Shown here: in pieces, positions 23,455 to 36,694 of the stretch
Layout of the letters: each line of letters starts with the position of its first letter
How positions within the stretch are numbered: the stretch's first letter is position 1
Notes under the pieces: generated by a model
Told to the model about the DNA's origin: nothing
Databases searched by the model: none
Seen by the model: only the letters and a program-made list of their open reading frames with translations
Made by a program: the position numbers and the translations under genes
Assembly (NCBI GenBank): GCA_014843695.1
Contig: JABXNX010000066.1
Coordinates: forward strand, 62,001 to 126,000
Origin: Archivesica marissinica
Taxonomy: Eukaryota; Mollusca; Bivalvia; Venerida; Vesicomyidae
DNA length: 64,000 bases
Reading direction: 5' to 3'

Positions 23455-24178
23455 ACCCCTTCTGTAACCACAGAGACCCCTTCTGTAGTCACGGAGACCC
23501 CTTCTGTAGTCACATAGACCCATTCTGTAGTCACAGAAACCCCTTCTGTAGTCACGGAGACACCTTCTGTAGCCACGGAGTTCCCTTCTGTAGCCACGGA
23601 GACCCCTTCTGTAGCCACGGAGTTCCCTTCTGTAGCCACGGAGACCCCTTCTGTAGTCACGGAGACCCCATCTGTAGCCACAGAGACCCCTTCTGTAGCC
23701 ACAGAGACCCCTTCTGTAGTCACGGAGACCCCTTCTGTAGCCACGGAGACCCCTTCTGTAGCCACAGAGATCGCTTCTGTAGCCACAGAGACCCCTTCAG
23801 TAGCCACGGAGACCCCTTCTGTAGCCACGGAGACCCCTTCTGTAGCCACGGAGACCCCTTCTGTAGCCACGGAGACCCCTTCTGTAGCCACGGAGACCCC
23901 TTCTGTAGCCACGGAGACCCCTTCTGTAGTCATGGAGACCCCTTCTGTAGCCACAGAGACCCCTTCTGTAGTCATGGAGACCCCTTCTGTAGCCACGGAG
24001 ACGCCTTCTGTAGCCAAAGAGACCCCTTCTGTAGTCATGGAGACCCCTTCTGTAGCCACAGAGACCCCTTCTGTAGCCACATAGACCACTTCTGTAGCCA
24101 CGGAGACCCCTTCTGTAGCCACATAGACCACTTCTGTAGCCACGGAGACCACTTCTGTAGCCACGGAGACTCCTTCTG
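23455..24178. repeat. 21-bp minisatellite, intergenic
   Basis: About 34 copies of CCCTTCTGTAGCCACGGAGA. A local 50-bp duplication (GCCTGCAGAATGCGTCTTAT near 23310, and again near 23420) precedes it. The minus strand stays open for 293 codons (heptad TEGVSVA), because 21 is divisible by 3. There is no domain, signal peptide or splice support. Confidence 0.95.
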
Positions 24179-24309
24179 TGTTTTGGCATCTATTTATTGT
24201 TTTCATTACTGCGATAGTGTTTATTATGGTCTGAACTCCAGTTTGCTATGCATTATATGTTTGTGTTATCTGTTGTGCAGGTCTTCTATGTTGTGTGTAT
24301 GGTGTTTTA

Positions 24310-27300
24310 TACTCGATAACTGCATGTTCACTCGATTATTGCATGTTCACTCGATAACTGCATGTTCACTAGATAACTGCATGTTCACTAGATAACTGCA
24401 TGTTCACTAGATAACTGCATGTTCAATAGATAACTGCATGTTCACTCGATTATTGCATGTTCACTCGATAACTGCATGTTCACTAGATAACTGCATGTTC
24501 ACTAGATAACTGCATGTTCACTAGATAACTGCATGTTCAATAGATAACTGCATGTTCACTCGATTATTGCATGTTCACTCGATAACTGCATGTTCACTAG
24601 ATAACTGCATGTTCACTAGATAACTGCATGTTCACTAGATAACTGCATGTTCAATAGATAACTGCATGTTCACTCGATTATTGCATGTTCACTCGATAAC
24701 TGCATGTTCACTAGATAACTGCATGTTCACTAGATAACTGCATGTTCACTAGATAACTGCATGTTCAATAGATAACTGCATGTTCACTCGATTATTGCAT
24801 GTTCACTCGATAACTGCATGTTCACTAGATAACTGCATGTTCACTTAGATAACTGCACATTCACTAGATAACTTCATGTTCACTAGATAACTGCACATTC
24901 ACTAGATAACAGCATGTTCACTAGATAACAGCATGTTCACTAGATAACAGCATGTTCACTAGATAACTGCATGTTCACTAGATAACTGCATGTTCACTAG
25001 ATAACTGCATGTTCACTCGATTATTGCATGTTCACTCGATAACTGCATGTTCACTCAATAACTGCATGTTCACTAGATAACTGCATGTTCACTAGATAAC
25101 TGCATGTTCACTCGATAACTGCATGTTCACTCGATAACTGCACATTCACTAGATAACTACATGTTCACTAGATAACTGTATGTTCACTAGATAACTACAT
25201 GTTCACTAGATAACTGTATGTTCACTAGATAACTGCATGTTCACTCGATAACTGCATGTTCACTCAATAACTGCATGTTCACTAGATAACTGCATGTTCA
25301 CTAGATAACTGCATGTTCACTAGATAACTGCACATTCACTAGATAACTGCATGTTCACTAGATAACTGCACATTCACTAGATAACTGCATGTTCACTAGA
25401 TAACTGCATGTTCACTAGATAACTGCATGTTCACTAGATAACTGCATGTTCACTCGATTATTGCATGTTCACTCGATAACTGCATGTTCACTCAATAACT
25501 GCATGTTCACTAGATAACTGCACATTCACTAGATAACTACATGTTCACTAGATAACTGCATGTTCACTCGATAACTGCATGTTCACTCGATAACTGCACA
25601 TTCACTAGATAACTACATGTTCACTAGATAACTGTATGTTCACTAGATAACTGCATGTTCACTCGATAACTGCATGTTCATTAGATAACTGCACATTCAC
25701 TAGATAACTGTATGTTCACTAGATAACTGCATGTTCACTCGATAACTGCATGTTCACTCGATAACTGCATGTTCACTCGATAACTGCATGTTCACTAGAT
25801 AACTGCATGTTCACTAGATAACTGCATGTTCACTAGATAACTGCATGTTCACTAGATAACTGCATGTTCACTCGATAACTGCACATTCACTAGATAACTG
25901 CATGTTCACTAGATAACTACATGTTCACTAGATAACTGCATGTTCACTAGATAACTGTTCACTAGATAACTGCATGTTCACTAGATAACTGCATGTTCAC
26001 TCGATAACTGCACATTCACTAGATAACTGCATGTTCACTAGATAACTGCATGTTCACTAGATAACTACATGTTCACTAGATAACTGTATGTTCACTAGAT
26101 AACTGCACATTCACTAGATAACTGCATGTTCACTAGATAACTGTATGTTCACTAGATAACTGCATGTTCACTCAATAACTGCATGTTCACTCAATAACTG
26201 CATGTTCACTAGATAACTGCACATTCACTAGATAACTGCATGTTCACTAGATAACTGTATGTTCACTAGATAACTGCATGTTCACTCAATAACTGCATGT
26301 TCACTAGATAACTGCATGTTCACTACATAACTGCATGTTCACTCGATAACTGCATGTTCACTCGATAACTGCACATTCACTAGATAACTACATGTTCACT
26401 AGATAACTGTATGTTCACTAGATAACTACATGTTCACTAGATAACTGTATGTTCACTAGATAACTGCATGTTCACTCGATAACTGCATGTTCACTTGATA
26501 ACTGCATGTTCACTAGATAACTGCATGTTCACTAGATAACTGCATGTTCACTAGATAACTGCACATTCACTAGATAACTGCATGTTCACTAGATAACTGC
26601 ACATTCACTAGATAACTGCATGTTCACTAGATAACTGCATGTTCACTAGATAACTGCATGTTCACTAGATAACTGCATGTTCACTCGATTATTGCATGTT
26701 CACTCGATAACTGCATGTTCACTCAATAACTGCATGTTCACTAGATAACTGCACATTCACTAGATAACTACATGTTCACTAGATAACTGCATGTTCACTC
26801 GATAACTGCATGTTCACTCGATAACTGCACATTCACTAGATAACTACATGTTCACTAGATAACTGTATGTTCACTAGATAACTGCATGTTCACTTGATAA
26901 CTGCATGTTCACTAGATAACTGCACATTCACTAGATAACTTTATGTTCACTAGATAACTGCATGTTCACTCGATAACTGCATGTTCACTAGATAACTGCA
27001 TGTTCACTCGATAACTGCATGTTCACTCGATAACTGCATGTTCACTAGATAATTGCATGTTCACTAGATAACTGCATGTTCACTAGATAACTGCATGTTC
27101 ACTAGATAACTGCATGTTCACTCGATAACTGCACATTCACTAGATAACTGCATGTTCACTAGATAACTACATGTTCACTAGATAACTGCATGTTCACTCG
27201 ATAACTGTTCACTAGATAACTGCATGTTCACTAGATAACTGCATGTTCACTAGATAACTGCATGTTCACTCGATAACTGCACATTCACTAGATAACTGCA

Positions 27301-28812
27301 TGTTCACTAGATAACTGCATGTTCACTAGATAACTACATGTTCACTAGATAACTGCATGTTCACTAGATAACTGCACATTCACTAGATAACTGCATGTTC
27401 ACTAGATAACTGTATGTTCACTAGATAACTGCATGTTCACTCAATAACTGCATGTTCACTCAATAACTGCATGTTCACTAGATAACTGCACATTCACTAG
27501 ATAACTGCATGTTCACTAGATAACTGTATGTTCACTAGATAACTGCATGTTCACTCAATAACTGCATGTTCACTAGATAACTGCATGTTCACTAGATAAC
27601 TGCATGTTCACTCGATAACTGCATGTTCACTCGATAACTGCACATTCACTAGATAACTACATGTTCACTAGATAACTGTATGTTCACTAGATAACTACAT
27701 GTTCACTAGATAACTGTATGTTCACTAGATAACTGCATGTTCACTCGATAACTGCATGTTCACTCGATAACTGCATGTTCACTAGATAACTGCATGTTCA
27801 CTAGATAACTGCATGTTCACTAGATAACTGCACATTCACTAGATAACTGCATGTTCACTAGATAACTGCACATTCACTAGATAACTGCATGTTCACTAGA
27901 TAACTGCATGTTCACTAGATAACTGCATGTTCACTAGATAACTGCATGTTCACTCGATTATTGCATGTTCACTCGATAACTGCATGTTCACTCAATAACT
28001 GCATGTTCACTAGATAACTGCATGTTCACTCAATAACTGCATGTTCACTCGATAACTGCACATTCACTAGATAACTACATGTTCACTAGATAACTGTATG
28101 TTCACTAGATAACTGCATGTTCACTCGATAACTGCATGTTCACTAGATAACTGCACATTCACTAGATAACTGTATGTTCACTAGATAACTGCATGTTCAC
28201 TCGATAACTGCATGTTCACTAGATAACTGCATGTTCACTCGATAACTGCATGTTCACTCGATAACTGCATGTTCACTAGATAACTGCATGTTCACTAGAT
28301 AACTGCATGTTCACTAGATAACTGCATGTTCACTAGATAACTGCATGTTCACTAGATAACTGCATGTTCACTCGATAACTGCACATTCACTAGATAACTG
28401 CATGTTCACTAGATAACTACATGTTCACTAGATAACTGCATGTTCACTCGATAACTGTTCACTAGATAACTGCATGTTCACTAGATAACTGCATGTTCAC
28501 TAGATAACTGCATGTTCACTAGATAACTGCATGTTCACTCGATAACTGCACATTCACTAGATAACTGCATGTTCACTAGATAACTACATGTTCACTAGAT
28601 AACTGCATGTTCACTCGATAACTGTTCACTAGATAACTGCATGTTCACTAGATAACTGCATGTTCACTAGATAACTGCATGTTCACTAGATAACTGCATG
28701 TTCACTCGATAACTGCACATTCACTAGATAACTGCATGTTCACTAGATAACTACATGTTCACTAGATAACTGCATGTTCACTCGATAACTGTTCACTAGA
28801 TAACTGCATGTT
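24310..28812. repeat. 19-bp satellite-like array with higher-order structure
   Basis: About 235 copies of GCATGTTCACTAGATAACT. From 24334 a six-unit (114-bp) super-repeat marked by CGATTATTGC recurs at 24334, 24448 and onward about four times. Later a block of about 1.23-1.27 kb starting at the same marker repeats near 25450, 26681 and 27950. Variants include CACATTC, CTACATG and CTCAATA. It is intergenic. Confidence 0.97.
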
Positions 28813-29195
28813 TGACCCCATAACTACATTTTGATGAACAGGGTCTATCTTTTATTTAGTTTAATTCTACACTCCCCAGCCACATAGTTAATTATTCACA
28901 TTTCCTGTAGATAAGCCTGATGTTTGTGAAGGGTTTGGAGGAAGAATTACACTGAGTAAGACAAGCAACTACCTAATATTGGGTTTCTTTCTACCGAATT
29001 ACATATTTCAAACCTGAAACACACACAGTCCTTCTTGCCAGATGTGTTGGCAGTACCGTGTATTTGGGTAAATACATGTACAATCAATTTTTATCTGACC
29101 CTGCACATTTTCTAATATATGCTTGGGACATCGACATGAGATCGAGTGACACATTTTTTATATTATTGTTTAATTGAATTGAAGTCCCAAAATGA
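28813..29195. other. Intergenic, nothing recognised
   Basis: AT-rich sequence between the 19-bp array and a SINE. I see no exon with family similarity. Confidence 0.5.
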
Positions 29196-29199
29196 AGTC

Positions 29200-29415
29200 T
29201 GTGTGTGTGTTTACGTTTATTTATCGTCGCTACCGGTTGCCCATTTGAGCAACGCCTCCTGAAGAGATTAGTCATTTTAGATTTTTGAAGGATAGTGCAA
29301 TGATACAGACAGAGACCCATTCCAGAATCTCCTCTGGTTCTTTTATGTGCACGATGTACAGCACCGACACGACACCTTGGTTTAAAGTCCCATCTGAAAG
29401 ACTGTTAATTTTATT
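29200..29415 (-). repeat. SINE family A copy, minus strand, headless
   Basis: Tail-first TTTACGTTTATTTATCGTCG, then GAGACCCATTCCAGAATCTC, then CTGTTAATTTTATTT. It abuts a family C copy. Confidence 0.85.
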
Positions 29416-29417
29416 TA

Positions 29418-29640
29418 AAAGTTTAAAATTTATTTTTTACAACGATTGCGAAGCAAGTTCTAACAACTTATATTAATCACTCTCGTTGACACGGATGAAA
29501 GCATATATTATGTGCGTCATTCGTGTGGGAGGAAATTGGAGTACCCGGAGAAAACGCAACTGTCCGATCTGGCGACCACCGTATCATTTCATATACTTCC
29601 ATGCATTGGTGAGAAGCGAGCTCGCTAATCGGACAGCCAT
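29418..29640 (-). repeat. SINE family C copy, minus strand
   Basis: Tail-first TTACAACGATTGCGAAGCAA, then the GTACCCGGAGAAAA body, then GTGAGAAGCGAGCTCGCTAA of the head. It is shortened in the box B region. Confidence 0.85.
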
Positions 29641-29776
29641 AATATTTATTATGGTCAGACAGAGGATCGAACCTGCGATCTCTGGATTACTGAAAATGAA
29701 GTATATGTATTGTGATAATATATACCACCCGTGAATAATGTTGTAGATTTGTGTGTTTACCATACACGTGTTTAGT

Positions 29777-30021
29777 TTAACCCATTCAACCCCAAGTAAC
29801 TGACATGGACTGGTGCATGATATTTTTAGACCAATAAATTATAAGAAAATTACCTTTGGACCAGTTCATTTATCAAAATGGGTAATTTTATCTTAAAATA
29901 GTAATAATTATTACTGGCAAAAAAGTGCAGATCCTGATGAGACGGCTCGTTACGAGCCGGCTCATCTGGATCTACACTTTTCATAAGCCTATTTAGAGGC
30001 CTGTGGTGTTGAAAGGGTTAA
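29777..30021. mobile_element. TTAA-flanked MITE, family M1
   Basis: TTAACCCATTCAACCCCAAG start and GTTGAAAGGGTTAA end, with internal GACGGCTCGTTACGAGCCGG. Confidence 0.8.
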
Positions 30022-30139
30022 ACATTTTATTTCCCAATATATACATTTTGAACAATGCATACATTACACATATCAAAATACAGAAAAAGGATTAGAATGA
30101 AAGACAGAGTCTTATATAATTCTTCTCTTCGTTTGTGTG

Positions 30140-33118
30140 TGCGCTCTGGATTCAAAGTGTAACAAAATAGGTAAATAGCACTGGTTTCCTGCAGAATTCT
30201 GGATTCAAAGTGTAACAAATCCGGTAAATAACACTGGTTTCCTGCAGAATTCTTGATTCAAAGTGTAACAAATCCGGTAAATAACACTGGTTTCCTGCAG
30301 AATTCTTGATTCAAAGTGTAACAAATCCGGTAAATAACACTGGTTTCCTGCAGAATTCTGCATTCAAAGTGTAACAAAATAGGTAAATCACACTGGTTTC
30401 CTGCAGAATTCTGCATTCAAAGTGTAACAAAATAGGTAAATCACACTGGTTTCCTGCAGAATCTGGATTCAAAGTGTAACAAAATAGGTAAATCACACTG
30501 GTTTCCTGCAGAATTCTGCATTCAAAGTGTAACAAAATAGGTAAATCACATGGTTTCCTGCAGAATTCTAGATTCAAAGTGTAACAAAATAGGTAAATCA
30601 CACTGGTTTCCTGCAGAATTCTGCATTCAAAGTGTAACAAAATAGGTAAATCACACTGGTTTCCTGCAGAATTCTAGATTCAAAGTGTAACAAAATAGGT
30701 AAATCACACTGGTTTCCTGCAGAATTCTGGATTCAAAGTGTAACAAAATAGGTAAAAACACTGGTTTCCTGCAGAATTCTGGATTCAAAGTGTAACAAAA
30801 TAGGTAAATCACACTGGTTCCTGCAGAATTCTGGATTCAAAGTGTAACAAAATAGGTAAATAACACTGGTTCCTGCAGAATTGGGATTCAAAGTGTAACA
30901 AAATAGGTAAATCACATGGTTTCCTGCAGAATTCTGCATTCAAGTGTAACAAAATAGGTAAATCACACTGGTTTCCTGCAGAATTCTAGATTCAAAGTGT
31001 AACAAAATAGGTAAATCACACTGGTTTCCTGCAGAATTCTGCATTCAAAGTGTAACAAAATAGGTAAATCACACTGGTTTCCTGCAGAATTCTGCATTCA
31101 AAGTGTAACAAAATAGGTAAATCACACTGGTTTCCTGCAGAATTCTGGATTCAAAGTGTAACAAAATAGGTAAATCACACTGGTTTCCTGCAGAATTCTG
31201 CATTCAAAGTGTAACAAAATAGGTAAATCACTGGTTTCCTGCAGAATTCTGCATTCAAAGTGTAACAAAATAGGTAAATCACACTGGTTTCCTGCAGAAT
31301 TCTAGATTCAAAGTGTAACAAAATAGGTAAATCACACTGGTTTCCTGCAGAATTCGATTCAAAGTGTAACAAAATAGGTAAATCACACTGGTTTCCTGCA
31401 GAATTCTGCATTCAAAGTGTAACAAAATAGGTAAATCACACTGGTTTCCTGCAGAATTCTGGATTCAAAGTGTAACAAAATAGGTAAATCACACTGGTTT
31501 CCTGCAGAATTCTGCATTCAAAGTGTAACAAAATAGGTAAATCACACTGGTTTCCTGCAGAATTCTAGATTCAAAGTGTAACAAAATAGGTAAATCACAC
31601 TGGTTTCCTGCAGAATTCTGGATTCAAAGTGTAACAAAATAGGTAAATCACACTGGTTTCCTGCAGAATTCTGGATTCAAAGTGTAACAAAATAGGTAAA
31701 TCACACTGGTTTCCTGCAGAATTCTGCATTCAAAGTGTAACAAAATAGGTAAATAACACTGGTTTCCTGCAGAATTCTGGATTCAAAGTGTAACAAAATA
31801 GGTAAATCACACTGGTTTCCTGCAGAATTCTGGATTCAAAGTGTAACAAAATAGGTAAATCACACTGGTTTCCTGCAGAATTCTGGATTCAAAGTGTAAC
31901 AAAATAGGTAAATCACACTGGTTTCCTGCAGAATTCTGCATTCAAAGTGTAACAAAATAGGTAAATCACACTGGTTTCCTGCAGAATTCTGGATTCAAAG
32001 TGTAACAAAATAGGTAAATCACACTGGTTTCCTGCAGAATTCTGCATTCAAAGTGTAACAAAATAGGTAAATCACACTGGTTTCCTGCAGAATTCTGCAT
32101 TCAAAGTGTAACAAAATAGGTAAATCACACTGGTTTCCTGCAGAATTCTGGATTCAAAGTGTAACAAAATAGGTAAATCACACTGGTTTCCTGCAGAATT
32201 CTGCATTCAAAGTGTAACAAAATAGGTAAATCACACTGGTTTCCTGCAGAATTCTAGATTCAAAGTGTAACAAAATAGGTAAATCACACTGGTTTCCTGC
32301 AGAATTCTGCATTCAAAGTGTAACAAAATAGGTAAATCACACTGGTTTCCTGCAGAATTCTACATTCAAAGTGTAACAAAATAGGTAAATCACACTGGTT
32401 TCCTGCAGAATTCTGGATTCAAAGTGTAACAAAATAGGTAAATCACACTGGTTTCCTGCAGAATTCTGGATTCAAAGTGTAACAAAATAGGTAAATAACA
32501 CTGGTTTCCTGCAGAATTCTGGATTCAAAGTGTAACAAAATAGGTAAATAACACTGGTTTCCTGCAGAATTCTGCATTCAAAGTGTAACAAAATAGGTAA
32601 ATTCACACTGGTTCCTGCAGAATTCTAGATTCAAAGTGTAACAAAATAGGTAAATCACACTGGTTTCCTGCAGAATTCTGCATTCAAAGTGTAACAAAAT
32701 AGGTAAATCACACTGGTTTCCTGCAGAATTCTGCATTCAAAGTGTAACAAAATAGGTAAATCACACTGGTTTCCTGCAGAATTCTGGATTCAAAGTGTAA
32801 CAAAATAGGTAAATCACACTGGTTTCCTGCAGAATTCTGCATTCAAAGTGTAACAAAATAGGTAAATCACACTGGTTTCCTGCAGAATTCTGCATTCAAA
32901 GTGTAACAAAATAGGTAAATCACACTGGTTTCCTGCAGAATTCTAGATTCAAAGTGTAACAAAATAGGTAAATCACACTGGTTTCCTGCAGAATTCTGGA
33001 TTCAAAGTGTAACAAAATAGGTAAATCACACTGGTTTCCTGCAGAATTCTGGATTCAAAGTGTAACAAAATAGGTAAATCACACTGGTTTCCTGCAGAAT
33101 TCTGGATTCAAAATGTAA
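30140..33118. repeat. 53-bp minisatellite, about 3 kb, intergenic
   Basis: About 56 copies of a 53-bp unit with GATTCAAAGTGTAACAAAAT, then CACACTGGTTTCCTGCAG and GAATTC. Most differ only at GGATTC, GCATTC or AGATTC; single-base slips are scattered. Minus-strand frames here are repeat translations. Confidence 0.97.
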
Positions 33119-33147
33119 CAAAACAGATAAAATACAAAATTGCTGTT

Positions 33148-34302
33148 AAATAGTTCATTATGTATGGGAAGAGAGAATATGGAACTATTCAAAAATCAAT
33201 CATTCCCAATGGACATTGTGCCATTCGATACTACGGTATTGACCTGGAGAATCCAGTTCAATAATCAATCATTCCCAATGGACATTGTGCCATTCGATAC
33301 TACGGTATAGACCTGGAGAATCCAGTTCAATAATCAATCATTCCCAATGAACATTGTGCCATTCGATACTACGGTATTGACCTGGAGAATCCAGTTCAAT
33401 AATCAATCATTCCCAATGAACATTGTGCCATTCGATACTACGGTATTAACCTGGAGAATCCAGAAAATGGATATTACGATGTTGCTTTTTTTCATCGGTT
33501 GAGAAAGTTTCTTATTATTAAATATTTCTGGAGGGGGTATTCTGGAGGGTTAAATAGTTCATTATGTATGGGAAGAGAGAATATGGAACTATTCAAAAAT
33601 CAATCATTCCCAATGGACATTGTGCCATTCGATACTACGGTATAGACCTGGAGAATCCAGTTCAATAATCAATCATTCCCAATGGACATTGTGCCATTCG
33701 ATACTACGGTATTGACCTGGAGAATCCAGTTCAATAATCAATCATTCCCAATGAACATTGTGCCATTCGATACTACGGTATTGACCTGGAGAATCCAGTT
33801 CAATAATCAATCATTCCCAATGAACATTGTGCCATTCGATACTACGGTATTAACCTGGAGAATCCAGTTCAATAATCAATCATTCCCAATGAACATTGTG
33901 CCATTCGATACTACGGTATTGACCTGGAGAATCCAGTTCAATAATCAATCATTCCCAATGGACATTGTGCCATTCGATACTGTGACGGTATTGACCTGGA
34001 GAATCCAGTTCAATAATCAATCATTCCCAATGGACATTGTGCCATTCGATACTACAGTATAGACCTGGATAATCCAGTTCAATAATCAATCATTCCCAAT
34101 GGACATTGTGCCATTCGATACTACAGTATAGACCTGGATAATCCAGTTCAATAATCAATCATTCCCAATGGACATTGTGCCATTCGATACTACGGTATTG
34201 ACCTGGAGAATCCAGAAAATGGATATTACGATGTTACTTTTTTTCATCGGTTGAGAAAGTTTCTTATTATTAAATATTTCTGGAGGGGGTATTCTGGAGG
34301 GT
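33148..34302. repeat. 69-bp array in two duplicated blocks
   Basis: The unit holds CATTCCCAATGGACATTGTG and CCTGGAGAATCCAGTTCAAT. Block 1 (about 33148-33547) has four units and block 2 (about 33553-34302) has nine. Each block starts with the same leader (TTAAATAGTTCATTATGTAT) and ends with the same trailer (AAATGGATATTACGATGTT, then GGAGGGGGTATTCTGGAGGG). Confidence 0.95.
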
Positions 34303-34477
34303 TAGAACTGCCGAGATGGGACATTGTTCTTGTTCATGGAAGTTATACCAGTGGCAGGAATTTATAACTAAATGTTCATTTTTTTTAAAAAAATAAAATA
34401 TTTAATAGAGTATATAGATGTTGAATGTTGCACAATAAACTTATTTACTCAAAACAAACGTAGCCTGTTATTTTTGT

Positions 34478-34575
34478 ACTCCTATGGTTACGGTTATGGT
34501 TATTTTTGTACTCCTATGGTTACGGTTATGGTTATTTTTGTACTCCTATGGTTACGGTTATGGTTATTTTTGTTT
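34478..34575. repeat. 33-bp repeat, three copies
   Basis: TGTACTCCTATGGTTACGGT followed by TATGGTTATTTT, three times. Confidence 0.95.
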
Positions 34576-34837
34576 GTTAGTTCGGGGTGAAAGTGGCATC
34601 AACAGTTTAGCAACAATATGTACAGTATACCAATGCTTGTCAGTGATTGATATTACTTCATATGTGTCTCTGGCGTATACTCTATGAATCGTCACAATCA
34701 TTGTTAGTGCACCCGCCTTCGCATTGTCATAGAAACGTGTGTCAGATACCAGCACCGTTGTATTTACACTTCCCCGTGCAGGCCTTTTTTTTTGCAACCA
34801 CAGTGCACGAAAATGGCACGTGCCACTGAAGCTTCGC

Positions 34838-35062
34838 TGAATGGAAGTCGTGATAGCGCAGTGGATATGCGTTCGCTTCAGGTGCGAAAGGTCCGGAGTT
34901 CGAGCCCTGCTCGTGTCCTTAGGCAAGGTATTTAAATTCCACATTGCCTCTTCTCTCTCCCTCGTGATGATGGATTCCATCAGGAATGAGGTCTCGATAG
35001 TGATTAATATAAGTTATAAGAACTTGTTTCGCAATCGAGCTAAAATAAATTTGTATATATCA
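34838..35062 (+). repeat. SINE family B copy, complete
   Basis: Head GTCGTGATAGCGCAGTGG, box-B-like GGAGTTCGAGCCC, and tail CTTGTTTCGCAATCGAGCTA. A second short tail copy follows at 35128-35175. Confidence 0.9.
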
Positions 35063-35344
35063 ATGTAGTCCGTTATGGCTGCCATCCTTTTGCCTGTCAC
35101 TGAAGTCAAGGATATTACACTCATGTGTAAGAACTTGTTTCGCAATCGAGCTAAAATAACTTTGTATAAATTAAGTCAGGGCTATCATGTTGGACTGTGG
35201 TGTCATGACTCCAGTAGAAACACGTGCTGGTACGGCTTGGGTATATGTGGTGCATTACAGTGATCTGCTTCCAGAGGTGAAGAGACGATGCTTTGAAACT
35301 GAACTTTTCCTATGTGTTTGTTAGTGTATAAACTTCCCTTAAAA

Positions 35345-35640
35345 GTGTGTTTTTACGTTTATTTATCGTCGCTACCGGTTGCCCATATGAGCGACGCCTC
35401 CTGAAGAGATTAGTAATTTTAGATTTTGGAGGATAGTGCAATGATACAGACAGAGACCCATTTCAGAGCTTCCTCTTGTTCTTTTACGTGCACGGGACGA
35501 CACGAGACCTCGGTTTAACGTCCCATCTGAAAGACTGTTAATTTTATTAGGGTCAGACGGGGGATCGAACCTGCGATGCCTGGATTACCAGTCCAGCGTT
35601 TTACCACTGGGCTACAGGCTACAGATCCGTCTGTTCCCTT
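35345..35640 (-). repeat. SINE family A copy, complete, minus strand
   Basis: Tail-first TTTATTTATCGTCGCTACCG through to the tRNA-like head (GGGGATCGAACCTGCGATGC, CCACTGGGCTACAG). This copy shows the full extent of the family, about 295 bp. Confidence 0.9.
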
Positions 35641-35644
35641 AAAA

Positions 35645-36200
35645 AGTGCCAGCGTGCACCATTTGATGTCTAGGTTTCAAAGAATTAGTGGGGAGGATGC
35701 CCACATACCACCTATCGGATTCGGACCTTTGGTGCTCAAATTCGCACCTACGGTGCTTAATAGTTCAATTGGGCTTGTACACCTTTTTCAGCTGGCTACG
35801 CCGCTGGTGACTGTGATCCATTTGCCGTGGCACCTAGCACATCAAGGGATGGTTTGGCTGCCGATCCATTTTTCAGTTTGAGTGAGTCCGACTGGTGGCT
35901 GGATCACATAAGAGTCTGGGAGCAAAACCTGGATATAAATAGTTACAAATAAGCAAAACACATATATAATGAATTTCGGTCTGCTATAATGAATTTAGTC
36001 CTATAAATAAGACCTTTTTTTTCTTTCTGTTATTTCGAGTTTTTTGAAAAATGAATGAATAGTAAAGTGTCACATTTTTCAAGTCTAAATATTTGGACTA
36101 TAATGATTTGAACTATTTACAAATGTATAGCCGTTTGTTACCCAGCATGCAAAGAGTTGATATATGTTTGATTGTGACCAGATAAACTTGTACAACAGAC
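35645..36200. other. Intergenic, nothing firm
   Basis: No gene recognised. Near 36110-36160 an inverted copy of the GCATGCTGGG element seen at 14871 is present (CCCAGCATGCAAAGAG). The 101-codon open frame at 35576-35881 begins in the SINE head and is not supported. Confidence 0.5.
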
Positions 36201-36201
36201 G

Positions 36202-36455
36202 GACCTGTAGTCCAGTGGTCAACACGGTGGACTGGTAATCCAGGGATCGCAGGTTTGATCCCCGCCTGACCCTAATAAAATTAACAGTCTCTCAGATGGG
36301 ACATTAAACCGAGGTCTCGTGTCGGTGCTTTACACCGTGCACGTAAAAGAACAAGAGGAGACTCTGGAATGGGTCTCTGTCTGTATCAATGCACTATCAT
36401 CAAAACTGACTAATCTCACCAGGAGGCGACGATAAATAAACGTAAAACACACACA
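36202..36455 (+). repeat. SINE family A copy upstream of GALM
   Basis: Head CTGTAGTCCAGTGGTCAACA, box-B-like AGGTTTGATCCCC, and tail GAGGCGACGATAAATAAACG. It ends about 180 bases before the GALM start codon, so it may lie in the promoter or 5' UTR. Confidence 0.9.
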
Positions 36456-36632
36456 GGTACACTTGTATACAGTGCAGTTCATTAATCGTCTTGTTATCAG
36501 TCGGGTTATCACTGAATCCCTGACCCAAGTCTTGACATGGAGTTGTAAGTTGCACCGTAGTGTGACGTATGCCTGCGATATCTACGTCTGTGTGTGTCAC
36601 TCTGTGTGTATAGACAACACTACTAGTCTAGC

Positions 36633-36694
36633 ATGCCAGTTTCTATTAGAAATGAGTTGTTTGGTAAAACTAAGGAGGGACAAGATGTACACAA
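36633..36694 (+). CDS. GALM: GALM exon 1 (coding)
   Basis: ATG at 36633, 62 nt, donor GTAAGC. It encodes MPVSIRNELFGKTKEGQDVH. Another ATG at 36652 is in the wrong frame. The split codon AA|G gives Lys before FTFEGG in exon 2. Confidence 0.88.

Noticed and set aside
33682..34062. 126-codon frame with 23-residue repeats
   Set aside because: This is the 69-bp array translated. No splice sites or homologous domain; array stops occur in neighbouring units.
1..34302. CRISPR arrays
   Set aside because: The repeats are head-to-tail without unique spacers, and the window is clearly eukaryotic with spliced genes.
36651..36694. ATG at 36652 as the GALM start
   Set aside because: It is out of frame with exon 2. 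The ATG at 36633 gives the family N-terminus and correct phase.
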